A DNA stretch of 64,000 nucleotides from Streptomyces sp. NBC_01268 (GCF_036240795.1 NZ_CP108454.1:2728001-2792000), one strand, 5' to 3'. Positions 17,041 to 27,186 are shown, counted from the stretch's first letter. A program made the numbers and translations. Notes: a model not told the origin generated them from the sequence alone.

Positions 17041-17403
17041 TCAGCCCGCCCAGACCGCCGCCTTGAGGCGCCCGTCCGTGCCGGCCAGCAGCACCGGGGT
17101 CTGCGGCCCGCCCAGGTCCCGGACCGCCGCGCGGTCCGCGTCGGAGGCGGCCTCCGCGGTGGACACGACGGCCGCGGCCTCCAGCGACTCGGCGCCGCTG
17201 GCCACCGCCATGGCGACCGCGGTCTGCAGCGCGCTGAGCTTGAGCGACTCCAGCGCGACCGTGCCGGCGACGTACGTCCGCCCGGTCTCGTCACGTACCG
17301 CCGCACCCTCGGGCACCCCGTTGCGGGCGCGGGCGCTGCGCGCCAGCGTGATGATCTTGAGGTCCTCGGCGCCGAGGTCGTCGTGCTCGCGGTTGAGTGT
17401 CAT
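17041..17403 (-). CDS. Cytidine deaminase-like protein lacking zinc ligands
   Basis: This 120-residue protein has the length and layout of small tetrameric cytidine deaminases: DLKIITLARSARARNGVPEGAAVRDETGRTYVAGTV, then an Ala-rich helix and VVSTAEAASDADRAAVRDLGG. The expected CAE zinc site is replaced by SAL (LKLSALQTA), and the PCxxC motif is absent. It therefore should not bind catalytic zinc. It may be a structural or regulatory relative. Its place between era and the ybeY/corC genes is the usual place of this gene in actinomycetes, from memory of the family. Confidence 0.75.
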   Translation of the reverse strand: MTLNREHDDLGAEDLKIITLARSARARNGVPEGAAVRDETGRTYVAGTVALESLKLSALQTAVAMAVASGAESLEAAAVVSTAEAASDADRAAVRDLGGPQTPVLLAGTDGRLKAAVWAG

Positions 17404-17495
17404 GCCCCGAGGATAGGTCGGCCCGGCCGGCCCACGGGCGGACGCCCGACCTGCGGACACCTGCCTACCGACCCCCGGACACCCGTGTGCTCCGC

Positions 17496-18383
17496 TCAGC
17501 CCGCGACCGGGTACATCGCCCCGCGCCGGCCCTCCGGGGAGACCAGCCACTCCAGCTTGGCGGCGGTGTCCGCCTCCGCCAGCGGGGTGTGCAGGACGAT
17601 CACCAGGTCGGGGCGGGCCGGGACGCGCAGCTGGGTGGCCTCCACGACCAGCGGGCCGACCAGCGGGTGCTCCATCTCCTTGCGGTTCTGGCCGCCGGGC
17701 AGGATGTCCCGGCGCTGCCACAGCTCCGCGAACTCCTCGCTCGCCGCCTCGGCCTCCTCGACCACCTGCCGGAAGCCCTCGTCGTCCGGGCACTCCGAGC
17801 AGGCCGCGCGGAACTGGGCGACGACCCTCGGCGCGAGCTCCTGCCAGCGGGGCGAACGCACCCGGTAGAGCGGGTCCGTGAAGAAGGCGATCAGGCAGTT
17901 CTGCACGATCTCCGGGCGCATGCCGAGCACGATCGCCGCCGCGTCGTTGTACATCACGGTGTTCCAGTACTGGTCCATGATGTGCGCCGGGAACGGCATC
18001 CACGTGTCGATCAGGCGCCGCAGCCCGTGGCACATGTCCCGGTCCTCCGGGGCGAGCTCCGGCGCCGGCGGGTTCAGCGCCGCCAGCACGTACAGATGGC
18101 GCCGCTCGGTCGGGCTCAGCCGCAGCACCCGCGCCACCGAGTCGAGGACCTGCGCCGACACCGTGATGTCCCGGCCCTGCTCCAGCCACTGGTACCAGGA
18201 CACCCCGACCCCGGCGAGGACGGCGACCTCCTCGCGGCGCAGCCCCGGGGTGCGGCGCCGCGCGCCGCCGTCCGGCAGGCCCGCCTCGGCGGGGCTCACC
18301 CGGGCCCGACGGCTCCTCAGGAACTCGCGGAGCTCGGCCAGTCGGTGCGACTTGGCGTCGGCGCTCTCCAGTGGCGTGGCCAC
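17496..18383 (-). CDS. XRE family regulator with MmyB-like ligand-binding domain
   Basis: This 295-residue protein starts at a GTG with GGAGGAAG five bases upstream. The helix-turn-helix lies at about residues 15-85 (ARRRTPGLRREEVAVLAGVGVSWYQWLEQGRDITVSAQVLDSVARVL). The MmyB-like PAS-type domain that can hold a fatty-acid-like ligand follows at about 105-285 (NTVMYNDAAAIVLG, FFTDPLYRVRSPRWQELAPRVVAQFRAA). Such regulators are typical of Streptomyces. It faces a drug-type MFS gene across 92 bases, so it probably controls that gene and itself. A similar pair occurs at 56449-58844. Confidence 0.9.
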   Translation of the reverse strand: MATPLESADAKSHRLAELREFLRSRRARVSPAEAGLPDGGARRRTPGLRREEVAVLAGVGVSWYQWLEQGRDITVSAQVLDSVARVLRLSPTERRHLYVLAALNPPAPELAPEDRDMCHGLRRLIDTWMPFPAHIMDQYWNTVMYNDAAAIVLGMRPEIVQNCLIAFFTDPLYRVRSPRWQELAPRVVAQFRAACSECPDDEGFRQVVEEAEAASEEFAELWQRRDILPGGQNRKEMEHPLVGPLVVEATQLRVPARPDLVIVLHTPLAEADTAAKLEWLVSPEGRRGAMYPVAG

Positions 18384-18475
18384 GTGTGCTTCCTCCCCCT
18401 GGCTGCCTGGTGGTGCGACCAACAGGATAAGTTCCCGCTCCCCACCGTTGTTCCCGAGCCACCAGAGTCGTGGGC

Positions 18476-19906
18476 ATGGCAACCGTGACCTCTCCGGACT
18501 CTCCCCCGGCCCAGCAGACCCCGCCCGCTCCCGCACCCGCACCCGCACCCGCACCGCCGGCGCTCTCCGGCCGCGCCCGGCTCATCCTGATCGTGCTGTG
18601 CGCCGCCCAGTTCATGGTGGCCCTGGACTTCTCCGTGCTGAACGTGGCACTGCCGGTGCTCGGCGCCGACCTCGGCCTCAGCCCCGCCGCGCTGCAGTGG
18701 GCGGTCACCGCCTTCGCCCTGCCGTCGGGCGGCTTCCTGCTGCTGTCCGGCCGGCTCGGCGACCTGTACGGGCGCAAGAAGCTGTTCCTGACCGGCCTCG
18801 CGCTGTTCGGCGCGGCCTCCCTGCTCGCCACCCTCGCCTGGGACCCGGCCTCCTTCCTCACCGGGCGCGCCCTGCAGGGCATCGGCGCGGCGATGATCGT
18901 GCCGACCGGCATGTCCCTGCTGACCACCACCTTCCCCGAGGGCCCGCAGCGCGACCGGGCGCTCGGCATCTCCGGCACCCTGCTGTCGCTGGGCTTCACC
19001 GTCGGCATGGTCCTCGGCGGCGTCATGACCGACGCCCTGGGCTGGCGCTCCACGATGGCCCTGCTCACCCTGTTCAGCGTGATCGTGCTGCCGCTGGCGC
19101 CGGGCCTGCTGCCCGAGTCCCGCACCCCCGAGCGGCCGAAGCTGGACGTGCCGGGCGCGGTCACCGTCACCGGCGGTCTGCTCTCGCTGATCTACGCCCT
19201 GTCGACGGCGGCCGAGCGCGGCTTCGGCGGCGCGGACGTCCTGATCACCCTGGTCGCGGGCGTGGGCCTGCTGACGGCGTTCGCGGTCGTCGAGTCCCGC
19301 AGCTCCGCTCCGCTGGTGTCGCTGCCGATGCTGAAGCGGCGCACCATCGCCTTCGGCAACCTGGGCGGGCTCGTCACCTTCTCGATGATGTCGACGGTCG
19401 TGTTCGTGCTGACCCTGTACCTGCAGGAGACGCTGGGCCTTTCGGGCTTCCTCACCGGTCTGGTCTTCGGCGTCCAGGGCATCCTGTCGGTCCTCGCCGG
19501 CTCGCTGGCCCCGAAGGTGATCGGCCGCTTCGGCGCCCGCCGCACCCTGGTGGTCTCGCTCGTCGCGCAGGGCCTGTTCACGGCGGCCATCCTGGGCATC
19601 GGCACCTCCTCGGGCGCCCTCCTCGCGACCGTCTTCGTCTCGCTGGCCTCGATGTTCCACCTGGGCGCGATCATCGCGTACGGCGTGACCGTCACCTCCG
19701 GCGTGCCCGACGACGAGCAGGGGCTGGCCACCGGTCTGGTGACCACCACCCAGCAGGTCGGCATCACCGTCGGCATCCCGCTGCTCGGCGTGCTCGCCAC
19801 CACCGGCGAGAACCTGTACGGGGGCGTCCGCACGGTCCTCGCCCTGGACGCGGCGATCGTGCTGGGCGCGGCCGTGGTGGTCGCGCTCGGGCTGCGCCGC
19901 CGGTGA
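18476..19906 (+). CDS. MFS transporter, EmrB/QacA drug-efflux type
   Basis: This protein of about 476 residues starts at ATG 18476 (a GTG six bases earlier is also possible). A Pro/Ala-rich cytoplasmic tail encoded by a CCCGCA hexamer repeat (about 18529-18560) comes before the first helix. About 12-14 membrane helices follow, with motif A GRLGDLYGRKKLFL and motif C-like GFTVGMVLGGVMTDALGWR of proton antiporters. It likely expels a toxic compound by proton antiport. The divergent MmyB-type regulator is the expected control. Confidence 0.9.
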   Translation: MATVTSPDSPPAQQTPPAPAPAPAPAPPALSGRARLILIVLCAAQFMVALDFSVLNVALPVLGADLGLSPAALQWAVTAFALPSGGFLLLSGRLGDLYGRKKLFLTGLALFGAASLLATLAWDPASFLTGRALQGIGAAMIVPTGMSLLTTTFPEGPQRDRALGISGTLLSLGFTVGMVLGGVMTDALGWRSTMALLTLFSVIVLPLAPGLLPESRTPERPKLDVPGAVTVTGGLLSLIYALSTAAERGFGGADVLITLVAGVGLLTAFAVVESRSSAPLVSLPMLKRRTIAFGNLGGLVTFSMMSTVVFVLTLYLQETLGLSGFLTGLVFGVQGILSVLAGSLAPKVIGRFGARRTLVVSLVAQGLFTAAILGIGTSSGALLATVFVSLASMFHLGAIIAYGVTVTSGVPDDEQGLATGLVTTTQQVGITVGIPLLGVLATTGENLYGGVRTVLALDAAIVLGAAVVVALGLRRR

Positions 19907-19907
19907 C

Positions 19908-20261
19908 TCAGGGGCGGTCGAGCCGGAGCCGTACCGCCTTCGGCAGGCCGGCGACCACGAGGTCGTACGAGTCCTCGACGAGCTCCCGGACCATCCGGTC
20001 CGGGAGTTCGCCGACGGTCACGGTGTTCCAGTGCCGTTTGTTCATGTGGTAGCCGGGGGCGATCGCCGGGTGCTCCTCGCGGAGCCGTACGGCGTCGTCC
20101 GGATCGCACTTGAGGTTGATCCGCAGCGGCTCGGAGTCCAGTGCCGACAGCGCGAACATCTTCCCGGCGACCTTGAAGACGGAGGTCTCCGGAGTGAACG
20201 GGAACTCCTCCGTCGCGTCGTTGAAGTCCAGGCAGAACGCACGCAGCTGGTCGGGGGTCAC
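19908..20261 (-). CDS. MmcQ/YjbR family protein
   Basis: This 117-residue protein has the YjbR fold: FNDATEEFPFTPETSVFKVAGKMFAL at about residues 13-38, LRINLKCDPDDAVRLREEHPAI, and YHMNKRHWNTVTVGELPDRMVRELVEDSYDLVVAGLPK. The fold is like a cyclophilin- or DNA-binding-type double wing, and its biochemical role is not settled. The GTG start overlaps the stop of the CorC gene by four bases (GTGA), so the two are coupled. Confidence 0.9.
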   Translation of the reverse strand: MTPDQLRAFCLDFNDATEEFPFTPETSVFKVAGKMFALSALDSEPLRINLKCDPDDAVRLREEHPAIAPGYHMNKRHWNTVTVGELPDRMVRELVEDSYDLVVAGLPKAVRLRLDRP

Positions 20262-21565
20262 GACTCCGGATCCTCCTCGGTGCCGGCCGGCTCGACCGGT
20301 TCGGCGAGCACGGTCACGATCTTGTTCCGGCGGCCGGCCGGGGACTCGGCGGTCAGCCGCAGCCGCCGCCCGTCGGGCAGCTCCACGACGGCGTTGGCCC
20401 CGGCGATCGGCACCCGGCCGAGGGCCTTGGCGAGCAGTCCGCCGATGGTCTCCACGTCCTCGTCGTCGTACTCGTCCGGACCGAAGCCGTAGAGCTCGCC
20501 GAGGTCGCCGATGTCGAGGCGGGCGGTGACCCGGTAGCGGTCGTCGCCGAGCTCCTCGACGGGCGGCAGCTCCCGGTCGTACTCGTCGGTGATCTCGCCG
20601 ACGATCTCCTCCAGGATGTCCTCGATGGTGACGATGCCGGCCGTGCCGCCGTACTCGTCGATGACGACGGCGACGTGGTTGCGCTCCTGCTGCATCTCGC
20701 GCAGCAGGTCGCCCGCGTTCTTGGTGTCGGGCACGAAGGTCGCCGGGCGCATCGCCGTGGACACCAGGTCCGCCTCGGCGTCCCGGTTGATGTGCGTCTT
20801 GCGGACCAGGTCCTTCAGGTACACGATGCCGACGATGTCGTCCTCGTTCTCACCCGTCACCGGGATGCGCGAGAAGCCGGAGCGCAGGGCGAGGGTGAGG
20901 GCCTGACGGACGGTCTTGTACCGCTCGATGCAGACCAGGTCGGTGCGCGGCACCATCACCTCGCGCACCAGGGTGTCGCCCAGCTCGAAGACGGAGTGCA
21001 CCATGCGGCGCTCGTCGTCCTCGATGAGCGACTCCTGCTCGGCGAGGTCGACCATCGCCCGCAGCTCGGCCTCGGAGGCGAACGGGCCCTTGCGGAAGCC
21101 CTTGCCGGGCGTGAGCGCGTTGCCGATGAGGATGAGGAGTTGCGGGATGGGGCCCATGATCCGGGCCAGCGGGAGCAGGACGTACGCGGCGGCGGTCGCC
21201 GTGTTCAGCGGGTGCTGGCGCCCGATGGTGCGCGGGGAGACGCCGACGGCGACGTACGACACCAGCACCATGACGGCGATGGCGACGAGCAGCGCCTCCC
21301 AGGTCTCCGGGAACTCCTCCAGGCAGGCGTACGTGACGAGGACGCCGGCCGCCATCTCGCAGGCGACCCGGACGAGCAGTGCCACGTTGAGGTAGCGGGT
21401 CGGGTCGGCGGCGACCTGCGCCAGCTTCTCGGCGCCGCGCCGCCCCGACCGCACCGCCTCGGCGGCACGGAAGCTGGAGACGCGGGCGAGGCCGGCCTCG
21501 GCGCAGGCGGCGAGCCAGGCGACGACGACCAGGGCGACCGCGCCCAGGATCAGCTGAGCACTCAT
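20258..21565 (-). CDS. CorC/HlyC-type (CNNM) membrane protein with CBS domains
   Basis: This 435-residue protein has an N-terminal CNNM membrane domain of three to four helices (about 1-180: LILGAVALVVVAWLAACAEAGLARV, LLVAIAVMVLVSYVAVGVSPRTI). Two CBS domains lie at about 200-320 (MVPRTDLVCIERYKTV, RNHVAVVIDEYGGTAGIVTIEDILEEIVGEI), and a C-terminal transporter-associated domain at about 335-420. The family exports or senses Mg2+ or Co2+. It lies ten bases after ybeY and overlaps mmcQ, so it belongs to the phoH-ybeY operon. Confidence 0.94.
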   Translation of the reverse strand: MSAQLILGAVALVVVAWLAACAEAGLARVSSFRAAEAVRSGRRGAEKLAQVAADPTRYLNVALLVRVACEMAAGVLVTYACLEEFPETWEALLVAIAVMVLVSYVAVGVSPRTIGRQHPLNTATAAAYVLLPLARIMGPIPQLLILIGNALTPGKGFRKGPFASEAELRAMVDLAEQESLIEDDERRMVHSVFELGDTLVREVMVPRTDLVCIERYKTVRQALTLALRSGFSRIPVTGENEDDIVGIVYLKDLVRKTHINRDAEADLVSTAMRPATFVPDTKNAGDLLREMQQERNHVAVVIDEYGGTAGIVTIEDILEEIVGEITDEYDRELPPVEELGDDRYRVTARLDIGDLGELYGFGPDEYDDEDVETIGGLLAKALGRVPIAGANAVVELPDGRRLRLTAESPAGRRNKIVTVLAEPVEPAGTEEDPES

Positions 21566-21575
21566 GGCCGCCCGC

Positions 21576-22073
21576 TCAGGAGACGGTGGGGGCCGGGGAG
21601 GGGCCGGTCAGGCCCTTCTCCGCGCGCCAGCCGTCCACGATGGCGGCCTGCAGACCGAACATCTCGGCCTTCTCGTCCGGCTCCTCGTGGTCGTAGCCGA
21701 GCAGGTGCAGCACCCCGTGGACGGTGAGGAGCTGGAGCTCCTCGTCCATGGAGTGCTGCGTCGGGGCGTCCTTGCCCTGCTGGGTGGCGACCTCGGGGCA
21801 GAGCACGATGTCGCCGAGGAGCCCCTGCGGGGGCTCCTCGTCGTCCTTCGCCGGCGGACGGAGCTCGTCCATCGGGAAGGACATGACGTCCGTCGGGCCC
21901 GGGAGGTCCATCCACTGGATGTGGAGCTGCTCCATCGCGTCGGCGTCCACGACGATCACCGAGAGCTCGGAGAGCGGGTGGATGCGCATACGGGCGAGGG
22001 CGTAGCGGGCGATGTCGAGGATCGCCTGCTCGTCGACCTCGGTTCCGGACTCGTTGTTGACGTCGATCGACAT
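21576..22073 (-). CDS. ybeY: rRNA maturation endoribonuclease YbeY
   Basis: This 165-residue protein carries the zinc motif [11 protein letters not shown] near residues 118-128 (H-x3-H-x5-H) and the conserved [10 protein letters not shown]. YbeY trims the 3' end of 16S rRNA and takes part in ribosome quality control. It follows phoH by 12 bases and precedes corC by 10, the order conserved in many bacteria. Confidence 0.97.
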   Translation of the reverse strand: MSIDVNNESGTEVDEQAILDIARYALARMRIHPLSELSVIVVDADAMEQLHIQWMDLPGPTDVMSFPMDELRPPAKDDEEPPQGLLGDIVLCPEVATQQGKDAPTQHSMDEELQLLTVHGVLHLLGYDHEEPDEKAEMFGLQAAIVDGWRAEKGLTGPSPAPTVS

Positions 22074-22085
22074 GTGCTGCTGTTT

Positions 22086-23171
<1,086 letters not shown>

Positions 23172-23364
23172 GGGCCGGCACTGGGGCCTGCACATACCTC
23201 CCGTTGCAGGGTTCTCGCTGCTCGACAACCTCTCGGATACCAAGCCTACGACTCGGTACGGACAACCCCGAAGCGGTTTACGGGAGGCGGGCCGGCACCG
23301 CCCACGGGGGCGCCCCGGCGGAGGAACGGCCGTGGGGACGCGGCCCGACGGTCCGGGCCGCCGC

Positions 23365-24480
23365 TCAGGAGGCGGGCGTCGAGCGGAAGCCGATGGTGGG
23401 GACCGCACGGCGCAGCGGCCAGGCACGGTCCGGGACCGGCAGCAGCCGCTCCAGGAAGGCGTAGCGGCTGCGCAACGCCTCCGGGTCCTGGCCCTCGTGG
23501 CCCTGGACCGTCTGCCACCAGGCGGCGATCTCGCCCCAGGTGGGCGCGGAGAGCGAGCCGCCGAACTCCTGCACGGACAGCGCGGCGGTCAGCCCGGCGA
23601 AGGCGAGCCGGTCGGCGAGCGGCCAGCCGGCGAGGGTGCCGGTGACGAAACCGGCGACGAAGACGTCCCCCGCGCCGGTCGGGTCGAGCGCCGCCACCTG
23701 GATCGCGGGCACCTCGGCGGTCTCGCCGGTGCCCCCGTCCACGGCGTAGGCCCCTTCGGAGCCGAGCGTGACGACGGCGTAGCGCACCTTGTCGGCGAGG
23801 GCGCGGGCGGCGGCGCGCGGGCAGTCGGTGCGGGTGTAGCGCATCGCCTCGGCCGCGTTGGGCAGGAAGGCCTCGCAGTGCTCCAGGTCGCCGAGACCGG
23901 CCAGGTCCCACCGGCCGGTGTCGTCCCAGCCGACGTCGGCGAAGACCTTGGCACCGCTGCGGGCGGCCCTGGCCACCCACTCCTCGCTGCGGCCGGGCAC
24001 CAGGGAGGCGACGGCGGCGCGGGCGTGCGGCGGGTAGGCGTGCGACGGGTAGGCGGGCAGGGAGCCGTCGAGCGGCGGGGCGGCGTGCCCGTGGGACACC
24101 ATGGTCCGCTCGCCCTCGTACGCCATGGAGACGGTGACGGGCGAATGCCAGCCCGGCACGGTCCGCGACAGCGAGAGGTCGATCCCCTCGCCCTGCTCCA
24201 GGGCGTCCCAGCAGTACTCGCCGTAGTGGTCGTCGCCGAAGGCGGCGGCGAGCGAGGTGCGCAGCCCCAGCCGGGCCAGCGCGGTGGCCATGTTGGCGAC
24301 GCCGCCCGGACTGGATCCCATCCCCCGGGCCCAGGACTCGGTGCCCCGCACAGGGGCGCTGTCGAGGCCCGTGAAGATGATGTCGAGGAAGACCGTGCCC
24401 GTGAGGAAGACGTCGCAGTCGGGGTCGGTCGGCTCGCGCAGCCGGACCAGCGGGTCGACGTCGGTGTCGCGTTCGGTCAC
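23365..24480 (-). CDS. PfkB family sugar/nucleoside kinase
   Basis: This 371-residue protein starts at a GTG with GGGGAG upstream. It has the ribokinase fold: an N-terminal GG motif SSPGGVANMATALARLGL near residues 58-75, a lid region, and the C-terminal ATP and catalytic motif DPTGAGDVFVAGFVTG near 263 with the catalytic Asp. The substrate is not visible. The family phosphorylates sugars such as ribose, fructose derivatives or adenosine. A CRP-type palindrome lies 138 bases upstream, in the region shared with a divergent MFS gene, which suggests carbon- or cAMP-linked control. Confidence 0.9.
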   Translation of the reverse strand: MTERDTDVDPLVRLREPTDPDCDVFLTGTVFLDIIFTGLDSAPVRGTESWARGMGSSPGGVANMATALARLGLRTSLAAAFGDDHYGEYCWDALEQGEGIDLSLSRTVPGWHSPVTVSMAYEGERTMVSHGHAAPPLDGSLPAYPSHAYPPHARAAVASLVPGRSEEWVARAARSGAKVFADVGWDDTGRWDLAGLGDLEHCEAFLPNAAEAMRYTRTDCPRAAARALADKVRYAVVTLGSEGAYAVDGGTGETAEVPAIQVAALDPTGAGDVFVAGFVTGTLAGWPLADRLAFAGLTAALSVQEFGGSLSAPTWGEIAAWWQTVQGHEGQDPEALRSRYAFLERLLPVPDRAWPLRRAVPTIGFRSTPAS

Positions 24481-24617
24481 GGCAGGCTCCCCGGTCGTGG
24501 TGCGGCGGATCGGCACCCTGGTGCTGATCCGGACAGTGTGCCCGAAGGGGGTGGCGGGACAGGGGTGACGCAACGAGGTCGTCGCTTGATACCCACAGAA
24601 CCCCATCCCAAACCGAT

Positions 24618-24633
24618 TGTGACCCGTATCACA
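24618..24633. promoter_or_regulatory. CRP-type palindrome TGTGA-N6-TCACA
   Basis: TGTGA-CCCGTA-TCACA is an exact match to the CRP half-sites and lies between the divergent PfkB kinase (start 24480) and MFS (start 24751) genes. Streptomyces Crp favours GTG-N8-CAC with a G inside, which this site meets except for that G. Either gene could be the target. Confidence 0.6.
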
Positions 24634-24750
24634 GTTCCAATCGGGGGATCACGCCTTCTCCGCCCACTCGGATGCTTGATACACATGGTGCCGCGACCGT
24701 GTGGATCACCGGGCGTCATCTCATTTCCCCGTTCAGTCCCTGGAACGCCC

Positions 24751-26028
24751 ATGCCCGCGCGCCCGCGTGCCCTGGGGGCCCTCGTCGCCCTTTTCACGGC
24801 CGGATACCTCGCCCCGTACCTGCTGCCGACCGTCGTCGGCAGGCTCTCCGCGGGGCTCTCCCTCAGTACCGCCCAAGCCGGTCTGGTCGGCTCGATCCTG
24901 CTGCTCGGCTCGGCCTGCGCGGGCTTCGTCCTCGCGTCCCGGGTGGAGCGGATCGGGCCCCGCCGGGCCGCCCGCCTCGGGCTGCTCGCCATGGCCCTCG
25001 GCTACGGGACGGCCGCCGCGAGCGGCACGCCGGCGCAGGTCGTGGCGGGCGCGGTCCTCGGCGGCTTCGGCTCCGGCACCGCCACGGCCGTCGCCGCGGC
25101 CGGCATCGCCGGCCGCGGCGACCCCCACCGCGCGGCCACCCTGGGCCTCCTCAGCGTCTCCGCGACGGCGGGCGCCCTCTACCTGAGCCTGCCGCACCTC
25201 GGCGGCGGCCACGCCCTGCCGTTCGCGGCGATAGCGGCGACGGCGCTCCTCACCTACCCGACGACGGCTCACCTGCCCACCCCCACCGGCCTCCCCGGCG
25301 CTCCACGCCACCGCCTGGCGACCCCCCTCCCGCACCGCCGCGCGGGGCTCGTACTGGCCGCCTCGATCCTGTGCTGGTCGATGGCCCAGAACGCGCTGTG
25401 GGGCGTCAGCGGCCGGATCGGTCTCACCCAGGCGGGGCTCTCCGAGGTCACCCTCGGCCTGGTCTTCGCCGTCGCCCTCGGCGCCGGACTCGCCGGCGCC
25501 ACCGCCGCCGGAGTCCTGGGCCGCCGCCTCGGCCGCGTCGTGCCCATCGGCGCCGGCACGCTCCTCATCGCCCTCTGCGTCCTGCTCAGCTCGTCCGCCG
25601 AAGGCCCGTACTCCTTCGCGACCGGCGAGATCCTGTGGAACGCGGTGTACCCCGTCGTCCTGTCCTACCTCCTCGGCCTGGCCGCCTCCCTCGACCCGCG
25701 CGGCCGCTGGGCCGTCCTGGTCGGCTCGGCCTCCTCCCTGGGCGTGGCCTGCGGCCCGGTGACGGGCAGCGCGCTGGCGGAGTCGGCCGGCTACCGGGGC
25801 ATGGGCCTGACCCTGTGCGCACTGCTCCTGCTGGTCGCGGCCCCGCTGACGGCAGTGGCCCGACAGGCAACGGGCCGCCCGCCCTTCCCGCCCCTGCGAG
25901 CCCTCTCCCGCACCCCGGCCCTTCCCGGACCGGGGGCTCGCCCCGGGGCGGTGGGCGAGGCTCGACCCGGGGCGGTCGGTGCTCGGCCCGGCGTGGTGGG
26001 TGCCCGTTCCAGCCCCGCCGGCGTTTGA
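24751..26028 (+). CDS. MFS transporter
   Basis: This 425-residue membrane protein has about 12 hydrophobic helices (ALVALFTAGYLAPYLLPTVVG, AGLVGSILLLGSACAGFVLA, VGSASSLGVACGPVTGSALAESAGYRGMG). The substrate is unknown. The last 50 residues after helix 12 are a low-complexity tail (RPGAVG repeats), and its final codons and stop come from a dispersed Streptomyces repeat (26011-26053). The original protein probably ended near residue 380. It is divergent from the PfkB kinase gene. Confidence 0.85.
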   Translation: MPARPRALGALVALFTAGYLAPYLLPTVVGRLSAGLSLSTAQAGLVGSILLLGSACAGFVLASRVERIGPRRAARLGLLAMALGYGTAAASGTPAQVVAGAVLGGFGSGTATAVAAAGIAGRGDPHRAATLGLLSVSATAGALYLSLPHLGGGHALPFAAIAATALLTYPTTAHLPTPTGLPGAPRHRLATPLPHRRAGLVLAASILCWSMAQNALWGVSGRIGLTQAGLSEVTLGLVFAVALGAGLAGATAAGVLGRRLGRVVPIGAGTLLIALCVLLSSSAEGPYSFATGEILWNAVYPVVLSYLLGLAASLDPRGRWAVLVGSASSLGVACGPVTGSALAESAGYRGMGLTLCALLLLVAAPLTAVARQATGRPPFPPLRALSRTPALPGPGARPGAVGEARPGAVGARPGVVGARSSPAGV

Positions 26029-26055
26029 GGCGCGGGGTCCGGGGCGGAGCCCAGG
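26009..26055. repeat. Dispersed GC-rich repeat (GCCGGCGTTTGAGG family)
   Basis: AGCCCCGCCGGCGTTTGAGG followed by CGCGGGGTCCGGGGCGGAGC resembles a short element that I remember as scattered through many Streptomyces genomes, with two GC arms around CGTTTGA. Here it supplies the stop codon of the MFS gene. Confidence 0.5.
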
Positions 26056-26181
26056 TTCGGGAAGGGGCGGCGTGGGGAACGGCCCGCCGCAGGCGCCCCC
26101 GCCCCGCCCCCCGACCACCGAGGCGCCGCCCGTCGAGCCCCCACGCCCGCCCGGCGGAGCCGCCCCGCCCCCGCGAAGCGC

Positions 26182-27186
26182 CTACGCCCCGCCGCCCCCG
26201 AACTCATACGCCTCGACCTCCGCGAGATACCGCTCCCGCAACCCCTCCGCGTCCTCCAGGAACGCCGCCAGGAACGAGTTCCGCGCCAAGGTCCGCAGCT
26301 CCTCCTCCCCCAGCCCCAGCGCATCCCGCACCGCGTCGAAGTTGTCGCCCGCATAGCCCCCGAAGTAGGCGGGGTCGTCGGAGTTGACCGTCGCCACGAG
26401 CCCCGCCGCCAGCATGGTCCGCAGCGGGTGGTCCTCGATGGTGTCGATCGTCCGCAGCCGCACGTTGGACAGCGGGCAGAGCGTCAGAGGCACCCGCTCC
26501 CGTGCCAGCCGCTCGACGAGCGAGGGGTCCTCCAGGCAGCGCAGGCCGTGGTCGATCCGCTCGACGCCGAGGACGTCCAGCGCCTCGCGGATGTACGCGG
26601 CGGGACCCTCCTCGCCCGCGTGCGCGACCCGGCGCAGACCGAGCCCGGCGGCCTCCTCGTACACCTCGCGGAACTTCGCCGGCGGGTGGCCGACCTCCGC
26701 CGAGTCGAGGCCGACGCCGGTGATCCGGTGGAGGTACGGCTTCGCGGCCTCCAGCGTCGCCATCGCCGACTCGGCCGACTCGTCGCGCAGGAAGCACATG
26801 ATGAGCCGGGTGGAGATCCCGTACCGCTCCTGCGCACGGTCGAGGGCGACGCCGAGCCCCTCCACGACCACGCCGAACGGGACGCCTCGGGCGGTGTGCG
26901 CCTGCGGGTCGAAGAAGATCTCGGCGTGCCGCACGCCCTGCTCGGCGGCCCGCGCGAGGTAGGCGTCGGCGAGCTCGGTGAAGTCCTCGGCGGTGCGCAG
27001 GACGGCCATGAGGCCGTAGTACAGGTCCAGGAAGGACTGCAGGTCGCTGAAGCGGTACGCCTCGCGCAGGGCCTCGGTGTCCGCGTACGGCAGGGTGACG
27101 CCGTTGCGCGCGGCGAGCGCGAACGCCAGCTCGGGTTCGAGGGTGCCCTCGATGTGGAGGTGCAGTTCGGCCTTGGGTACGGGCAT
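26182..27186 (-). CDS. Adenosine/adenine deaminase family enzyme
   Basis: This 334-residue zinc hydrolase carries the metal site HLHIEGTLEPELAFALAARNGV at residues about 8-29, HAGE at about 190, a later His (ERIDHGLRCLEDP), and NSDDPAYFGGY. It hydrolyses the amino group of adenosine or adenine to give inosine or hypoxanthine. The IEGTLEPEL form of the first motif is the one I associate with bacterial adenine deaminases of this fold, rather than true adenosine deaminases (HLDG). Substrate is thus inferred. It sits downstream of rnz in the same direction. Confidence 0.9.
   Translation of the reverse strand: MPVPKAELHLHIEGTLEPELAFALAARNGVTLPYADTEALREAYRFSDLQSFLDLYYGLMAVLRTAEDFTELADAYLARAAEQGVRHAEIFFDPQAHTARGVPFGVVVEGLGVALDRAQERYGISTRLIMCFLRDESAESAMATLEAAKPYLHRITGVGLDSAEVGHPPAKFREVYEEAAGLGLRRVAHAGEEGPAAYIREALDVLGVERIDHGLRCLEDPSLVERLARERVPLTLCPLSNVRLRTIDTIEDHPLRTMLAAGLVATVNSDDPAYFGGYAGDNFDAVRDALGLGEEELRTLARNSFLAAFLEDAEGLRERYLAEVEAYEFGGGGA

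Noticed and set aside
23172..23364. Possible small gene between phoH and the PfkB kinase gene
   Set aside because: Open frames exist but none has a ribosome site with a plausible composition. It holds only upstream sequence of phoH.
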